A stretch of 64,000 nucleotides of DNA from Durusdinium trenchii (Eukaryota > Sar > Dinophyceae > Suessiales > Symbiodiniaceae), in assembly GCA_963970005.1 (NCBI GenBank), contig CAXAMN010026362.1, positions 349,771 to 413,770 of the forward strand, written 5' to 3'. The position numbers and the translations under genes were made by a program. Below, one piece after another: positions 30,401-40,183 of the stretch (the first letter of the stretch is position 1; each line of letters begins with the position of its first letter). The notes beneath the pieces are model-generated. The model was given only the letters and a program-made list of their open reading frames with translations, had not been told where the DNA came from and made no database searches.

Positions 30401-33400
30401 GCCTCCGTGCGCTCAGACTACGTCCCGGCGCAACTCTTCAAGGACGCAACTCTTCAGACCGGCGTAGGGAACAGAGATGCCCAAGACGGTTCAGCGAGGC
30501 TTCGGCTTGAAACAGTTTTTGCTGTGAGTTGGTGTGAGTAAGTTGGTGATGCTCAACCATTGAGTGATCAATTCGGAGTCCTGTCATCCTCCGTCTTATG
30601 ATTGAAGCTGCATGATCTTTGACATCAAAATCAAACGTCTTTGGACGAGAATGCAAGGTGCAAAGCTGGAAGAAAGAGTTCTTCAGCTTCAAACCCTCAA
30701 AGTGTCATTTGAACAAAGAGGGTCTGTGGTGGCACGTGAAGTCGGCCCCAAGGTGGCAGTGACTAGCCACAGCCCGACGCTCACCGCAGCGGCTATCGCA
30801 GCGACGCGACGCGCCAGGAAGAGGAAGAGTTCCTCGCTCACCTGCGGCAGGAGCGCCAGGAAGCCTTCGAGGGTCTCCTGTCTGCCACACGAGAGGACAG
30901 GGCCAAGGGTAGCTAGATGAGTGCGAGATGTGTGGATCAAGTCGACTACATCAGTTGACTTGCGTTGCCTAACTGGTTGGCTCTATTTGGGGCAAGAATC
31001 GCAGGTATTCATGAGCCAGCGCGCTAGAAGAGAGCTGGGGGAGAGCTTATCATGTCCAGCTCAAGAGAGTAGCCTGGCAGGTCACAAGTCACCTTTCATC
31101 CACTAACCATAAATCATGTGAAAAGGGGTCACAATGGCCACGCGTACTTCAAGGTGGCCCCAAAAGCGAGTCACAAGGTGATAGAAATTCATAACATAAA
31201 TAGAATAGGTTAAAATTAAAACCAGGATCGAATCGGTTTGGTCTTGCACTTTTGCCTCACTTGTTGCCTTGTTTTGCTACAGGGTCAAATGGCGCTACTG
31301 TACCGGTACTATCGAAAGCCCAACCGCGTCGGAGGAGGACGAGGCCTCCAAGAGCTTGAGGGACTCTTCTCCAGAGAGGCCCAGCAGCGAAAACGACGAT
31401 ATTTGGGACTAGGAACAAGGACACTTCTAGGAACAAAGGGCATCACTACTAGTAGGAAGGACGCTACTAGGGGCTCCTGGCCTTACTACTAGGACTCCAT
31501 AGGGATCCTTTGTGTGATGGAAGCCATCGCTACTGGTAGTAGGTTGAAGGCCATCGCTATTTTCCATCGGGATCCTTTGTGTGTTCCTTTGTGTGCCCCG
31601 TCTTCGTTGTTGGATTTGAACATAATCCATTCTTGGGGGTTTCAGAATGTTTGACTTCAGAAGCTGCTGTGAACGGCATGCAAATGCACTAGGCCAGCTG
31701 CGAATCCTGGTCCTTCAAGTGGATCTCAGGGAAGATGTTCCCTAAAAATCTAGGAAACAGGACTGTGCGAGCGCAGCTTTCCCAAGTCCAGTATGTAGTA
31801 GCGGCTAGCATACGCAGTCAGGTCAGGCACGGGCTGGGGTGGCCAGGTGAGCCCTGAAGGTGCCCTTTAGTCCTAGTAGCGTCCTTGCACCCTAGTAGCG
31901 TTGCCCTTTGCTCCTAGTAGCTTTTTGCTCCTAGTAGCGATGCCCTTGTTTCTAATAGCTTTTTGTTACTACTAGTAAGGCACTTGTTCCAAGTAGCGTT
32001 GCCCTTTGCTCCTAGTAGTGTCCTTGCTTAATGCCTCTTCAGGAAGCCCTTTTGGTGCCCTGCCGAACTTGGCAGAATTGGTTGCACAGTTGGAAGATCT
32101 GCGTATAAGGTTTCAGATGCAAAGGTCGTTGCAGACTCCCCAGTTTGTCCATAAAATCAAGCAGGATCTTGTAGAGGAAAAGCGGCCTGGAAAACTGCCC
32201 TTGTTTTAGGGCTTCTCTGACGTTCTGATCGGAGAATTCTCTACCAATCCTGTGAAGAGCCGTCACATGCGTTGTGACTTTCATGGGACATTAATCGCAG
32301 AATGGCTGAGTGAAACCAACGATTTGCCCAAGAGAAAAGTTTCAAGGTCTGCGAGCAAGCAGAAGACAGACATCAAGGCTAGCCAAGATGCATCCAGTTG
32401 AATTTCAAAATGACTCAAATCTATCAAGATCTTCATGCCATGGCGAAAAAGAGTTTTAGCTCTGCAGATAAATGGTGAAAGCGTGGTTCTTGCAGTCACG
32501 CCAGAGATGACGGACTGGAAGCTTAAGCAGATCAAGAAGGAAAGTCATATGCTCCAACAAAGACAAGACTGCGCCAGTCTTGGCGGCGTTGACTCAGTTT
32601 CTGGTCAGCGATGCCACCAAGACTGACACTTTAGCCAATGTGGTGCGTGAATTCCGGACTCGGGGTTCACCACATTGAGAATGCTTCCTTTGCGGTTTGC
32701 AGCTCTTTGGTGCACTTGACCATGTGAGCCATATTGGAAATGTTGCCTTTTGGGATTGCAGCTCTTTGGCAAACTTTACCATTCCGGACTCCATGACACT
32801 CGTGCTGCAGCTCCGTAGAATTGACCATTCCGTACTCTGTGACCCAGATCCAGAGGTGCCTTTGGGGATTGCAGAAAAGTGACCCACATTGGGCATTCTG
32901 CCTTTGGATGTTGCAGCTCTTTGGTAAGCTTGACCATCCCCAACTCTGTGGCACACAACGGTGCCTTTCACTGTTGCAAAATTTGATCATCCCCAATTCC
33001 GTGACCTACATTTGGGATCGTGCCCTTCAGTCTTGCAGCTCTTTGGCGAACTTGACCATCCCGGACTCAGTGATCCGCATTCCTTACATACTTAAGTAGG
33101 CGCCTACTTAATTGAGTGAAGGTGGGCTTAAAAAAGGAAAAGGTGGCAGGAAAGAGGGATCTGCGGTGGGAGGTGGAGTCGTTGACCAGAAGCGTCCTTG
33201 CTCCTAGTAGTAAGGCCAGGAGCCCCTAGTAGCGTCCTTGCTCCTAGAGACATATCCACTTTTTGGTGCAAAAAGAATGTTTTGGTTTACTTTATCGATC
33301 TGACAACAGCCAAACCGCTGATCATGATATCGGTGTTTCTTGGGGTTCGGATCAGCGGACCAGTTCCCTTCGGTCACAGGCTGCGCAGTGAGCTGAGCCA

Positions 33401-36400
33401 GATGCAGGTGCAATCGTGCGCTGTTTGGGGTATTCGTTTCTCTCAGCACCCAGAGCTGGAGGGCAGTGCAATGCTAGAAGCTACTAGGGCACTAGGGGCG
33501 CTCCTCGCTCCTGGCCTTACTACTAGTAGCTAGAAGCTACTAGGAGCAAAGGCCATCGCTATTAGGCTAGAAGTGTCTAGTGACAACTTACAGCTCCAAA
33601 AAGGTCACCTGAGAGCCCACCAGATCAGCCTGGCGGATGCCCCATGATCTTCATGCACTCTTTAGCTCTCTACAGCCGGAGGGCTATCACCATGCAATCA
33701 CTGATGGTTCTCCCTTCTCCAGGGCACATGTGTCACTTCCAACTTGGAACTGCTTGGTTCGGAACAGAGTCCAAGGGAACGGCACTGTTCGTGCCCAAAA
33801 GCATCAACCAAAGGCTGTCGGGTCCCAGCATGTCTCAGAATCTGGACCGTCGCGAGCCGCGTTGGCTGGCTGATCTTTGGATGGAGGCATCGCATGGTTC
33901 ATTTGCTGTTCTAGGTTTCAGGTACTGTGGAGGCCATCGCTTGTAGGTTGGAGGCCATCGCTATCATATTCAGATTTTTTGGGGTATCAATATGGTCGAT
34001 CTTGACGAAAGTCAAGGACCACCCAACACTCCAATGAAGCCATCCGAATGCCCCATGCAACCATGCATGCGTACTGACTACCCCAAACAGTTGCTCTTTT
34101 GATCTCGTTTGTGACCTTTTCTACCCCGCGACTGTGAAAATGGGTTGGTGTGTTGAAACCCCGCTACCGGAAGAATGCGCTTGGCCGAGTCGAGAACTGG
34201 CCAGGCTTGGGCGGATGGCCTCCGCGCAGAGTTCCGCAGCGCGGACGCGGAGATGGAGCGGAAGAGTCACATCCTGGGGGGACGGAGCGAAGTGACGGAT
34301 GAAGTTCTAGCGCGGTAGCAGAAGAATCAGAACTCCAATGAACATGTATCTTCTAGCAAAAAAACTCATAAGATGTCAATTAATTACTGTCTTCATCTTT
34401 CTTCTGAATTGATGTTAGAATCGCAAAATCTTCCGAGCTTAGAGCTCTGCCGTGTCTCGCCGAAGGACCCGAACCCCGGTCTTAGGCCTTTCGGTGCCTT
34501 TCGGCCGATCGGGACGCCTGTTCGGCCAAGCCAGTCCAAGCCGTGTCGATGAGTCGCGAGTGGCTCTGAGTCTTCGTTTCTCCTCCGCGATCACGAAGCC
34601 AAGCGATGTGTCAGTGGACCCGAAGCCGAAATGTCCGTCGAGTGGTCAGTAGCGATGCCCTGTGTTCCTAGTAGCGTCCGATCGCTCCTTGGTAGCGATG
34701 CCCTTTGCTCCTAATCGAGCAAGCCCTTTTCTTCGCCAAATTAGACCCCTCTTGTCACGAGACCAAGACCAAGAGATTGCTTTCTAGTCGCATGGATCAA
34801 GTACGATCCAAAACGAACACGTGTCCTGTACCGGCCACCAGTGCGAGATGTCTGACGGAGGTCTGACGGTCTGACGAACCGAAGCTCGTCCGGTTTCGGA
34901 GGACTCCATGCAGCTGCAGCTCCAGCATCTCCAGAACCAGGCGGAGCGGCAGCGGTTCTTGCCGTCGTCGGGTCCGGGCTGGAGATCTCTGGCAGAAGTG
35001 TCGTTTGGGCAGAGGCTTTTTTTGTTACATCGCTTTGCCAAGTTGAGCAGTTTGTCAGCTGGTGTCTTCAAGCTGCCATACCTTAGAGACTCCATTTAGG
35101 TCGAATCAGCACTGTTTTTCTGTTCCCAGAGTCAGTCCAGCTGCATAGATTGGTTAGCCGAAGATCTGCTTTCAGGTGTTTGAAGAAGGCCAGCAGGGGA
35201 CAAGGCTTTGCAATGCTGGAGGATACTCCATATACCCCACAGGCTCTGCATGTAGGCTCCAATGATGAGGCGGTAATCGAATAGAAAGGAGTCGGGGTTG
35301 AAAATCCTACACCTCGAAAGCGAAGGGGGTTAGGCGCAAATTTAGCCAAAATGCAAATCGAACCTGGCTCAGAGAATGGAGCTGCAGTGTTCAAGTATGC
35401 CAGATGCACCTGCAGCAAGCTGGCAAGCATCGTACGACAGCGAGAGCATCATGAGAAGATTGCCCGCAGTCAGCACCAGTGGTGATAATTTGTTTGGATG
35501 CCCAGCATGTCCCATCCATGTCATTTGGGGTGGCCCTAGGATGTTGAAAGCGAGAGTGAGATCATATATTACTAGTGTCCTTGCTCCTAGTAGCAAGGCC
35601 AGGAGCCCCTAGTAGCGTCCTTGCTCCTATGAGTCATAACATGATCACGAAAAACCGGTGAAAGTGATCCACCACAACCACTCGTCCCCATGGTCCAGTT
35701 TCTGCAGGCCTCTGCCCAGCAGGAGGCACGAGCTCAAAGGGAGCTTGACTGGCAACGCGCCAATCGCGAGGTGGGGGCACGGTGCCCGGGAGCGTTTCGA
35801 GGGTGGGGATGGAATCATGTTGTTTAAAAAAGTTGGAAAAAACAACTTAGTAAGGGCTCCCATGTGGGGACAATCAAAGACAATGACATTCGTTTGTCTT
35901 CTATTCGGGAGGTGGAAACGGCTCATGAAAGTGTGTTGTGGGTCGAAGAAAATGGAAGAAACAACACGAAGCGTGTAAAGTGTGAAGTGTGTGAAGATGA
36001 GGGTTTCCTGAAGACCAACCTGGCCCTCTTCTTTGCACACGAATCAGGTGCGCAGCCGCGCACAGCAGGCGTTGGCCGAGGAGAAATCACTAAATCACTA
36101 GTAGCTTCTTCTTACTAGTAGTAAGGCCAGGAGGACACTCCTAGTAGCGATGCCCTTTGCTACTAGTAGCTTCTTCTTACTAGTATACAGATGCAGTTGG
36201 AGGTTTTTGGGTGATAAAGGAGCAGGCTGAATTGACAATAAAGCAGATGTTCAAGGAACGCCGCATGGCCCAGGCAGAGCAAAGCACCAAGAACCATTGA
36301 TACTAGAAGCGATGCACTTGTTCCTAGTAGAAGAGGTTTCCCTTTGATTCTAGACCTTTGAGGGTTCTATTCGCAAAACCGCCTCAGGAGAGAGCGGCAG

Positions 36401-39400
36401 CAGACGAGGAAGCGGCGCAGCAGCAGGTGCAGACCGCAGTCCAAACAAAAGAAAAGACGACATGCTGCAGACTGGGCAAAAGCTGTGTGCCGACAGAGTC
36501 TTCACATACTGTTCGTTGCCGACGGAAACCGATGAATCCCCGGCTCCACGCCTAAAAGGTGTCCAAAAGTTTGACGGGCCAACCTATTGTAAAATTAATC
36601 AAGAAAACCAAAAATAGAAACAACCTACAAGCAATGGCCTCCAACCTACTACTTGTAGCGATGACCTCCAACGCGATGTTCCTTTTCGTTCCCGGGGATT
36701 CTTGAAGGCTCGGCTGCCTGGCTGCCTTCACCGAAAAACGACCATCAAAGGGCAGGGGGAATCGGCAGGAACACGTGGAGCAAACCTCTCCAGAAGCCAG
36801 CCAGCAGCCTAAACTCAGCAGTAACACGTTCGGCTGAACGAAGCGCCAGCACCAGCGTCTCGTTCACGTCTCAACTGCAGGAGTTCGTGTCCCTCAAGCA
36901 GGAGAAACGGTCGTCTCGGTCGTCTCCGCTCCGTTCGCCTTTTCGAGCTACGAGGTTCGGTTTGGGAAGAAGGTGAACAAAGAATTGGTCTTAGAGGTTT
37001 AAGTCAAGGTTTCAAGTAAAGTGAGACAAGGGAAAAGTGTGTTTGCTGAAGCAGATGATGTCTCCCTACTACGAAGCGTTCGATGAAGTGTCCTGGTAGT
37101 AGCCAAGCGATGCAAGACCCCATTTATGTTGTTTCTATGTTATATGTTATATGATATGGGGGTGTTTATTTGTTTTAGTGTGTTTGTTCTTTTCATTTGT
37201 GTGCCATGTCATTTTCTTTCTTTAGACCCTTGCTTTTGTGCTCAAAGTCTTCTGTGCACATGTTATCGGAGCCCGCAAAGCGCAGGAGTCGGAGGAGTTT
37301 GACGAAGACCTGGCCTGGCTGGAAGAACGAGTCCAGCAGGCACATCAGCTTCGTCCTTCCTTCATCGGATGACCGCGAAGTCCTGCTTCCGGTTTCAGTG
37401 AGACTTCTTTTTGTCCTTCTCGTCTGACCCAAGTTTGAGAAATCGCTTTCGTAAAATCCATTTGGAATCCAGCTTTTGTAAAAGTTGTGCCGTTATACTG
37501 ACCATACACATCCGTACACATTCCATGAAGAAGAAGAACGTCGACCTGCCCTCTCCTTCGAGGCCTCGGAGAAACAGATGGTCTCCGTCAGCCTGGAGGA
37601 GGAGCAAAGCCTCTTGAGCCTCCGCTTGCGGGAAGAGGTCAGCGAGGCGTGGATGGCGGTGGTAGGACAAGGTAGGACCGGGACCGTCCCGAAGTGCCAG
37701 TCGACTCAACCTAATAGCAATGGCCTCCAACCTAGTAGCTTGTTACTAGTAGTAAGGNNNNNNNNNNTGTTACTAGTAGCTTCTTTGTTTCTAATAGCAA
37801 TGGCCTCCAACCTACTGGCGATGGCCTTCAAGATGGAGGTTCCCTTCATGAAGAGAGTGAACATGCTTCTTCGACGAGGCTGTTGAAACTAGAAAAAGGA
37901 AGAGAAGGATGGCTGTTTCTACGGTTGGAGCCGTGTGGACGAATTATGCATGGATCATCATGGATCCTATGGTAGCAATGAACCCTTGAGTGGAGTGAAG
38001 TGGAGGTGCAGGATCATCATCCTCGGGTGTTCAGCCAACAATCTCGACCAAGCTGTTGAAGCTGACTGCGAGGGCACCTGCACACCTGCCCTGGTTTGTC
38101 AGTGCGAAGTTCACCTGCCTTAGCTTATCCCAACCAAGAACCAAAGGTTGAAGGCCATTGCTAGTAGGTTTATCTTTCTTTTTTATTTGCGCTTCTCAGA
38201 CTAAGTGCAGATCCTCCAGACTGACCGCACACCGCAGGCAGAAGAGCAGCTGGCCTCTTTGAGCTTCGCGCTCTCCAAGGAGCTGCAGAAACACCGTGAG
38301 GCAAACCGGTTTCGGCCCGAAAAGGCCAACGGAGGTAGACGGAGATCATCTTCTCTCGGTAGACGGATGACCGTCTTGTGGAAGATTCAGAACGTCCAAT
38401 GTGATGTCTCGAGTGGTAAACTTGACTCTCTATTAGGTTGGAGGCCATGCTATTAGGTTCAATGCCTCTAACTCTCAATTTACGCCTAGCGCCCGCGGTG
38501 CTCCTTGCGGCTGAGAAGTGAGAATGGTGGGGAGGACTCTGTGGCTGCAGATTGACCACTCAAAATCCATAGATGATATTCTGCCTATAGATCAGCCTGT
38601 TGGTTGAGCGGTTCTCTCACGGCCTTTGGATCTGCAATCCTGTGTTTGGTCGGGCGGTGGCTGGGCAAAGTCAGTTGCAACCACTCGCGAAAGGTTTTAG
38701 AGGGAAGAAAGGTTTTACATAGGTTGCTATTAGGTTGGAGGCCATCGCTAGTAGGAATCGGTTCATGTGAGCTGGTTGGCTCCCCCAACCATGGCAGAAG
38801 AAACCTGTCAAGACCAACCTCAACTCTGTTCCGGGAGCATCTCTACTCGAACACGCTCGTTTGCAGTTTGTAGGGGCCCAGTCATCACACCCTCCTGAAC
38901 CAGGTGCTTCAATGGGTTTTGGGGACTGGCCAACACAAAACAGTACTGTAGTGACTGTAGTGTCTTACATGGTCTTCGCCTTCAGCTTTCCTTCAAAACC
39001 CCAAGCACTTCTCGCAAAACTGTGCACTTCGCTTTGCAAGCTGCCCAATGCCGGGCGAGGAATCCCCCACTTGGCGAAGCCACTCTCTAGAAGCTAGCTA
39101 TCTCAGTCCTGAGGCATTCATGCTTAGAGTAGGGTGAACATGTTGATATGAATATGAGGACGCTACTAGGGGCTCCTGGCCTTACTACTAGGAACAAGAA
39201 GCTACTAGGGGCTCCTGGCATCGCTACGAACGGAGCGATCGGATGCTACGAACGGGGCAAAGGTGCAACCAAGTTGTGAATCCAATCACCGAAGCGAGGC
39301 CAGAGACCGTCCGCGGGGTGTGACGACCGGAGCCAGGCCAATCAAGGCTTGCGCCGCATGGTGGAGAGCGAGCAGAGTCAGCTGGAAGGCACCTCTTCGC

Positions 39401-40066
39401 GCTGCGCATGTGCTGCGTGCGCGTGATGTCGGGTCCAAAAGAGTTCTTTGGAGATCTGAATAGGTCAGAGGACTTGTTAGAGACCAAAAAGGTTTAGAAC
39501 TAGTTTTCAAGAAGCTACTCTGTGGAGGCCATCGCTATTCGCTTGGAGGCCATTATTACTAGTCGCAAGAAGTTACTAGTAGCATGGAAAGAACTCACAG
39601 AGACTCAAAAGTTTAGCTGTAGCATGCTTCTGCTTCCGTTTGTCTAAGTGACTCGAACTTGTAAGCAAAACCTATGGGTGGAGGAAGAGGGGCCCGTTCA
39701 TGGGATTGTCCCGGGAGAAATTGCTGTGTATCCTTCACAGCATGCTGAAGTGGAAGACTCGGGACCCACAGCATGCTCACCCCACAGCCAAACAATCACT
39801 GTCAAAGACCAGAGAGCCCAGGGACCGGGGTCCAGATCTTGCAAACTAGGGATCCAAAGATGGTGACTTATGTAATTTGCACGGATATAGTTGAAGAGTC
39901 GACATCACTTATAACCCCTACATTGCCCTACATATCCCTACAATTGTTTGTTTTACGTTTGACTCCGTGAAAGCAAAGCCTCAAGGGAGGGAGAAGACGA
40001 GGAAGTCCGGGTAGTCCCAAGGGCCGCAAGCAAGACAAGGACGAAGTCGAAGACAAAGCGGAGCAA
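27416..40066 (+). CDS. Coiled-coil protein gene built from micro-exons
   Basis: This is a gene-level model. Exons: 27416-27472, 28191-28262, 29062-29103, 29656-29710, 30658-30701, 30818-30908, 34205-34291, 34914-34963, 35708-35770, 36048-36080, 36226-36273, 36388-36426, 36881-36909, 37286-37339, 37531-37637, 38238-38295, 39337-39388, 39986-40066. The first six join in phase. Many are whole-codon units in phase 0 that start GCN or GAG after CAG. All encode Glu/Gln/Ala/Arg/Leu-rich helices, suggesting a long coiled-coil (cytoskeletal, basal-body or motor-associated) protein. No signature domain identifies it. Some exons are surely missed. The modular repeat fills many introns. It may continue the coiled-coil exons seen upstream at 0.6-6.5 kb and 23-27 kb, or be separate. 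Confidence 0.6.
28090..28145. repeat. Modular repeat cluster
   Basis: Reverse-sense AGCTTCCTTGCTCCTGTAG and CAATGCCAGGAGCCCC words, about 45 nt before the exon at 28191. Confidence 0.7.
28191..28262 (+). CDS. Coiled-coil exon, 24 codons
   Basis: The acceptor is CATGACTCAG and the donor GTGGGC. Peptide ESQQEEMLLAEALRTAKAAE then VEVQ, phase 0 to 0, in phase with 27416-27472. Confidence 0.65.
28375..28490. repeat. Modular repeat cluster
   Basis: Reverse-sense AGTAAAGCCAGGAGCCCC, GCGATGCCAGGAGCCCC and GCGTTCTTGTTTCTAGTAG words. Confidence 0.75.
28841..28982 (+). mobile_element. Palindromic element, forward copy
   Basis: It starts AATGAATCTAGAAACCACAT, then GCGCTTCTTCAAGGAAGCG, CTATCCTGCATCC, and TTGATTAAGTAGCTGCCTAC with TCAATTAAGTGAGGG, ending GGGCTAAAA. 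The order equals the copy at 56836. Confidence 0.7.
29062..29103 (+). CDS. Coiled-coil exon, 14 codons
   Basis: The acceptor is CTCTGGACAG. Peptide AQLRQEDEAFGNAQ before GTGCAG, phase 0 to 0. The frame remains open to 29150 (VQMRTMEDGRGLRDEE), so a later donor is possible. Confidence 0.55.
29165..29245. repeat. Modular repeat cluster
   Basis: AGCTTCTTGTTACTAGTAG and GCGATGGCCTCCAACCTG words. Confidence 0.7.
29656..29710 (+). CDS. Coiled-coil exon
   Basis: The acceptor is AGCGACCAG and the donor GTCGAA. Peptide AECHQEEKQLAELQAFCA, phase 0 in and 1 out. Confidence 0.6.
30299..30321. repeat. (CCA)n microsatellite
   Basis: CCCCCCACCACCACCACCAC run in a stretch without exons. Confidence 0.9.
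30658..30701 (+). CDS. Coiled-coil exon
   Basis: The acceptor is GAATGCAAG and the donor GTGTCA. The phase left by 29656-29710 selects the frame GAKLEERVLQLQTLK, a clean heptad helix. Confidence 0.6.
30818..30908 (+). CDS. Coiled-coil exon, about 30 codons
   Basis: The acceptor is CGACGCGCCAG and the donor GTAGCT. Peptide EEEEFLAHLRQERQEAFEGL then LSATREDRAK, in phase with the previous exon. Confidence 0.7.
31284..31412 (+). CDS. Candidate exon, frame uncertain
   Basis: The acceptor TTTTGCTACAG ends at 31282. All three frames are open for some distance. One reads SPTASEEDEASKSLRDSSPE and ends DDIWD-stop at 31410, like a C-terminal tail. A second gives LQELEGLFSREAQQRKRR. The phase of the previous exon favours a basic third frame that stops early. 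Confidence 0.35.
   Translation, partial: VKWRYCTGTIESPTASEEDEASKSLRDSSPERPSSENDDIWD
31405..31560. repeat. Modular repeat cluster
   Basis: GAACAAGGACACTTCTAG, GAACAAAGGGCATCACTACT and GGGCTCCTGGCCTTACTACT occur. GGGATCCTTTGTGTG is duplicated at 31501 and 31568. Confidence 0.75.
31870..32028. repeat. Modular repeat array
   Basis: Eight reverse-sense modules (GCGTTGCCCTTTGCTCC, AGCTTTTTGCTCC, GCGATGCCCTTGTTTC) upstream of the broken LRR copy. Confidence 0.8.
32440..33096 (+). pseudogene. Broken copy of the ubiquitin-like/LRR_5 gene
   Basis: The start CCATGGCGAAAAAG parallels CCATGGCGAAGCG of the copy at 12053. Residues KRVLALQINGESVVLAVTPE and a KLKQIKKE helix align with its ubiquitin-like part, but in a shifted frame. 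LRR units (TTGCAGCTCTTTGG, ACCATTCCGGACTC, and a GTGCCTTT motif) recur at about 32670-33075 in changing frames. No continuous frame remains. Its 3' end touches the palindromic element at 33082. Confidence 0.7.
33082..33136 (+). mobile_element. Palindromic element, short copy
   Basis: It contains the perfect palindrome TTAAGTAGGCGCCTACTTAA (33092-33111), then TTGAGTGAAGG and GGGCTTAAAAAAGG. The upstream half of the element is missing, perhaps replaced by the LRR pseudogene. Confidence 0.65.
33185..33252. repeat. Modular repeat cluster
   Basis: Reverse-sense GCGTCCTTGCTCCTAGTAG and AAGGCCAGGAGCCCCTAG words. A second cluster lies at 33475-33570, in forward sense. Confidence 0.75.
33644..33946 (+). 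CDS. Possible open frame, unrecognised
   Basis: A frame of about 100 codons includes GTAWFGTESKGTALFVPKSI and EPRWLADLWMEASHGSFAVL. It is protein-like, with no known domain. The minus strand is also open. It may be a gene remnant inside an intron. Confidence 0.2.
   Translation: MIFMHSLALYSRRAITMQSLMVLPSPGHMCHFQLGTAWFGTESKGTALFVPKSINQRLSGPSMSQNLDRREPRWLADLWMEASHGSFAVLGFRYCGGHRL
34205..34291 (+). CDS. Coiled-coil exon, 29 codons
   Basis: The acceptor is GAACTGGCCAG and the donor GTGACG. Peptide AWADGLRAEFRSADAEMERK then SHILGGRSE, phase 0 to 0. Strongly GC-rich. Confidence 0.65.
34914..34963 (+). CDS. Coiled-coil exon
   Basis: The acceptor is CTCCATGCAG and the donor GTCGTC. Peptide LQLQHLQNQAERQRFL. 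Confidence 0.55.
35570..35632. repeat. Modular repeat cluster
   Basis: Reverse-sense GTGTCCTTGCTCCTAGTAG and AAGGCCAGGAGCCCCTAG words. Confidence 0.75.
35708..35770 (+). CDS. Coiled-coil exon, 21 codons
   Basis: The acceptor is GTTTCTGCAG and the donor GTGGGG. Peptide ASAQQEARAQRELDWQRANR then E, phase 0 to 0. Confidence 0.65.
36048..36080 (+). CDS. Micro-exon with GA donor
   Basis: The acceptor is CACGAATCAG. Peptide VRSRAQQALAE, 11 codons in phase 0 if the intron starts GAGAAA. No GT donor is available before the in-frame stop. Confidence 0.45.
36095..36185. repeat. Modular repeat cluster
   Basis: AGCTTCTTCTTACTAGTAG occurs twice, with GCGATGCCCTTTGCTACTAG. Confidence 0.75.
36226..36273 (+). 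CDS. Coiled-coil exon with GC donor
   Basis: The acceptor is AAAGGAGCAG. Peptide AELTIKQMFKERRMAQ, phase 0 to 0 if the donor is GCAGAG. Without splicing the frame ends at TGA about 10 codons later. Confidence 0.5.
36388..36426 (+). CDS. Coiled-coil micro-exon, 13 codons
   Basis: The acceptor is ACCGCCTCAG and the donor GTGCAG. Peptide ERAAADEEAAQQQ, phase 0 to 0. Confidence 0.55.
36881..36909 (+). CDS. Coiled-coil micro-exon
   Basis: The acceptor is TCAACTGCAG and the donor GTCGTC. Peptide EFVSLKQEK. Confidence 0.45.
37286..37339 (+). CDS. Coiled-coil exon, 18 codons
   Basis: The acceptor is GCAAAGCGCAG and the donor GCACAT (GC type). Peptide ESEEFDEDLAWLEERVQQ, phase 0 to 0. Confidence 0.6.
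37531..37637 (+). CDS. Coiled-coil exon, about 36 codons
   Basis: It encodes EEERRPALSFEASEKQMVSV then SLEEEQSLLSLRLREE before GTCAGC. The acceptor lies in an AAGAAGAAG run and is not exact. Confidence 0.6.
37700..37830. repeat. Modular repeat cluster with 10-N gap
   Basis: GCAATGGCCTCCAACCTAG and AGCTTCTTTGTTTCTAATAG words surround N at 37758-37767. Confidence 0.8.
38238..38295 (+). CDS. Coiled-coil exon
   Basis: The acceptor is ACACCGCAG and the donor GTGAGG. Peptide AEEQLASLSFALSKELQKH, phase 0 in, matching the end of 37531-37637. Confidence 0.6.
39155..39262. repeat. Modular repeat cluster with GCTACGAACGGAGC variant
   Basis: Normal words (GGGCTCCTGGCCTTA) are followed by CTACGAACGGAGCGATCGG. 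In that variant the hinge CTACTAG is replaced by CTACGAACG. The same variant occurs at 10900, 50910, 54750 and 58270-58325. Confidence 0.75.
39337..39388 (+). CDS. Coiled-coil exon
   Basis: The acceptor is CGGAGCCAG and the donor is GC type (GCACCT). Peptide ANQGLRRMVESEQSQLE. Confidence 0.55.
39986..40066 (+). CDS. Charged low-complexity exon, 27 codons
   Basis: The acceptor is AAAGCCTCAAG and the donor GTAGGT. Peptide GGRRRGSPGSPKGRKQDKDE then VEDKAEQ, phase 0 to 0. Another frame ends in KTKRSK-stop across the donor and could be a C-terminus. It is the last exon-like unit before a repeat-free block. Confidence 0.5.
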
Positions 40067-40073
40067 GTAGGTA

Positions 40074-40130
40074 GTAGCAAGAAGCTAGTAGGTTGGAGGC
40101 CATCGCTACTAGGAACAAGAAGCTACTAAA
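40074..40130. repeat. Last modular cluster before a repeat-free block
   Basis: AGCAAGAAGCTAGTAG, GTTGGAGGCCATCG and GAACAAGAAGCTACTA words. No further modules occur until about 45.88 kb. Confidence 0.75.
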
Positions 40131-40183
40131 ATAGACACCAATCAACAAATTCTGAATCAACTACGAGTAGGACCGGCAAAACC

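Noticed and set aside
38588..38660. tRNA-Ser-like stretch (TTGGTTGAGCGGTT ... GGATCTGCAATCC)
   Set aside because: The D-loop-to-anticodon spacing is too long, the anticodon stem is mismatched and there is no B box.
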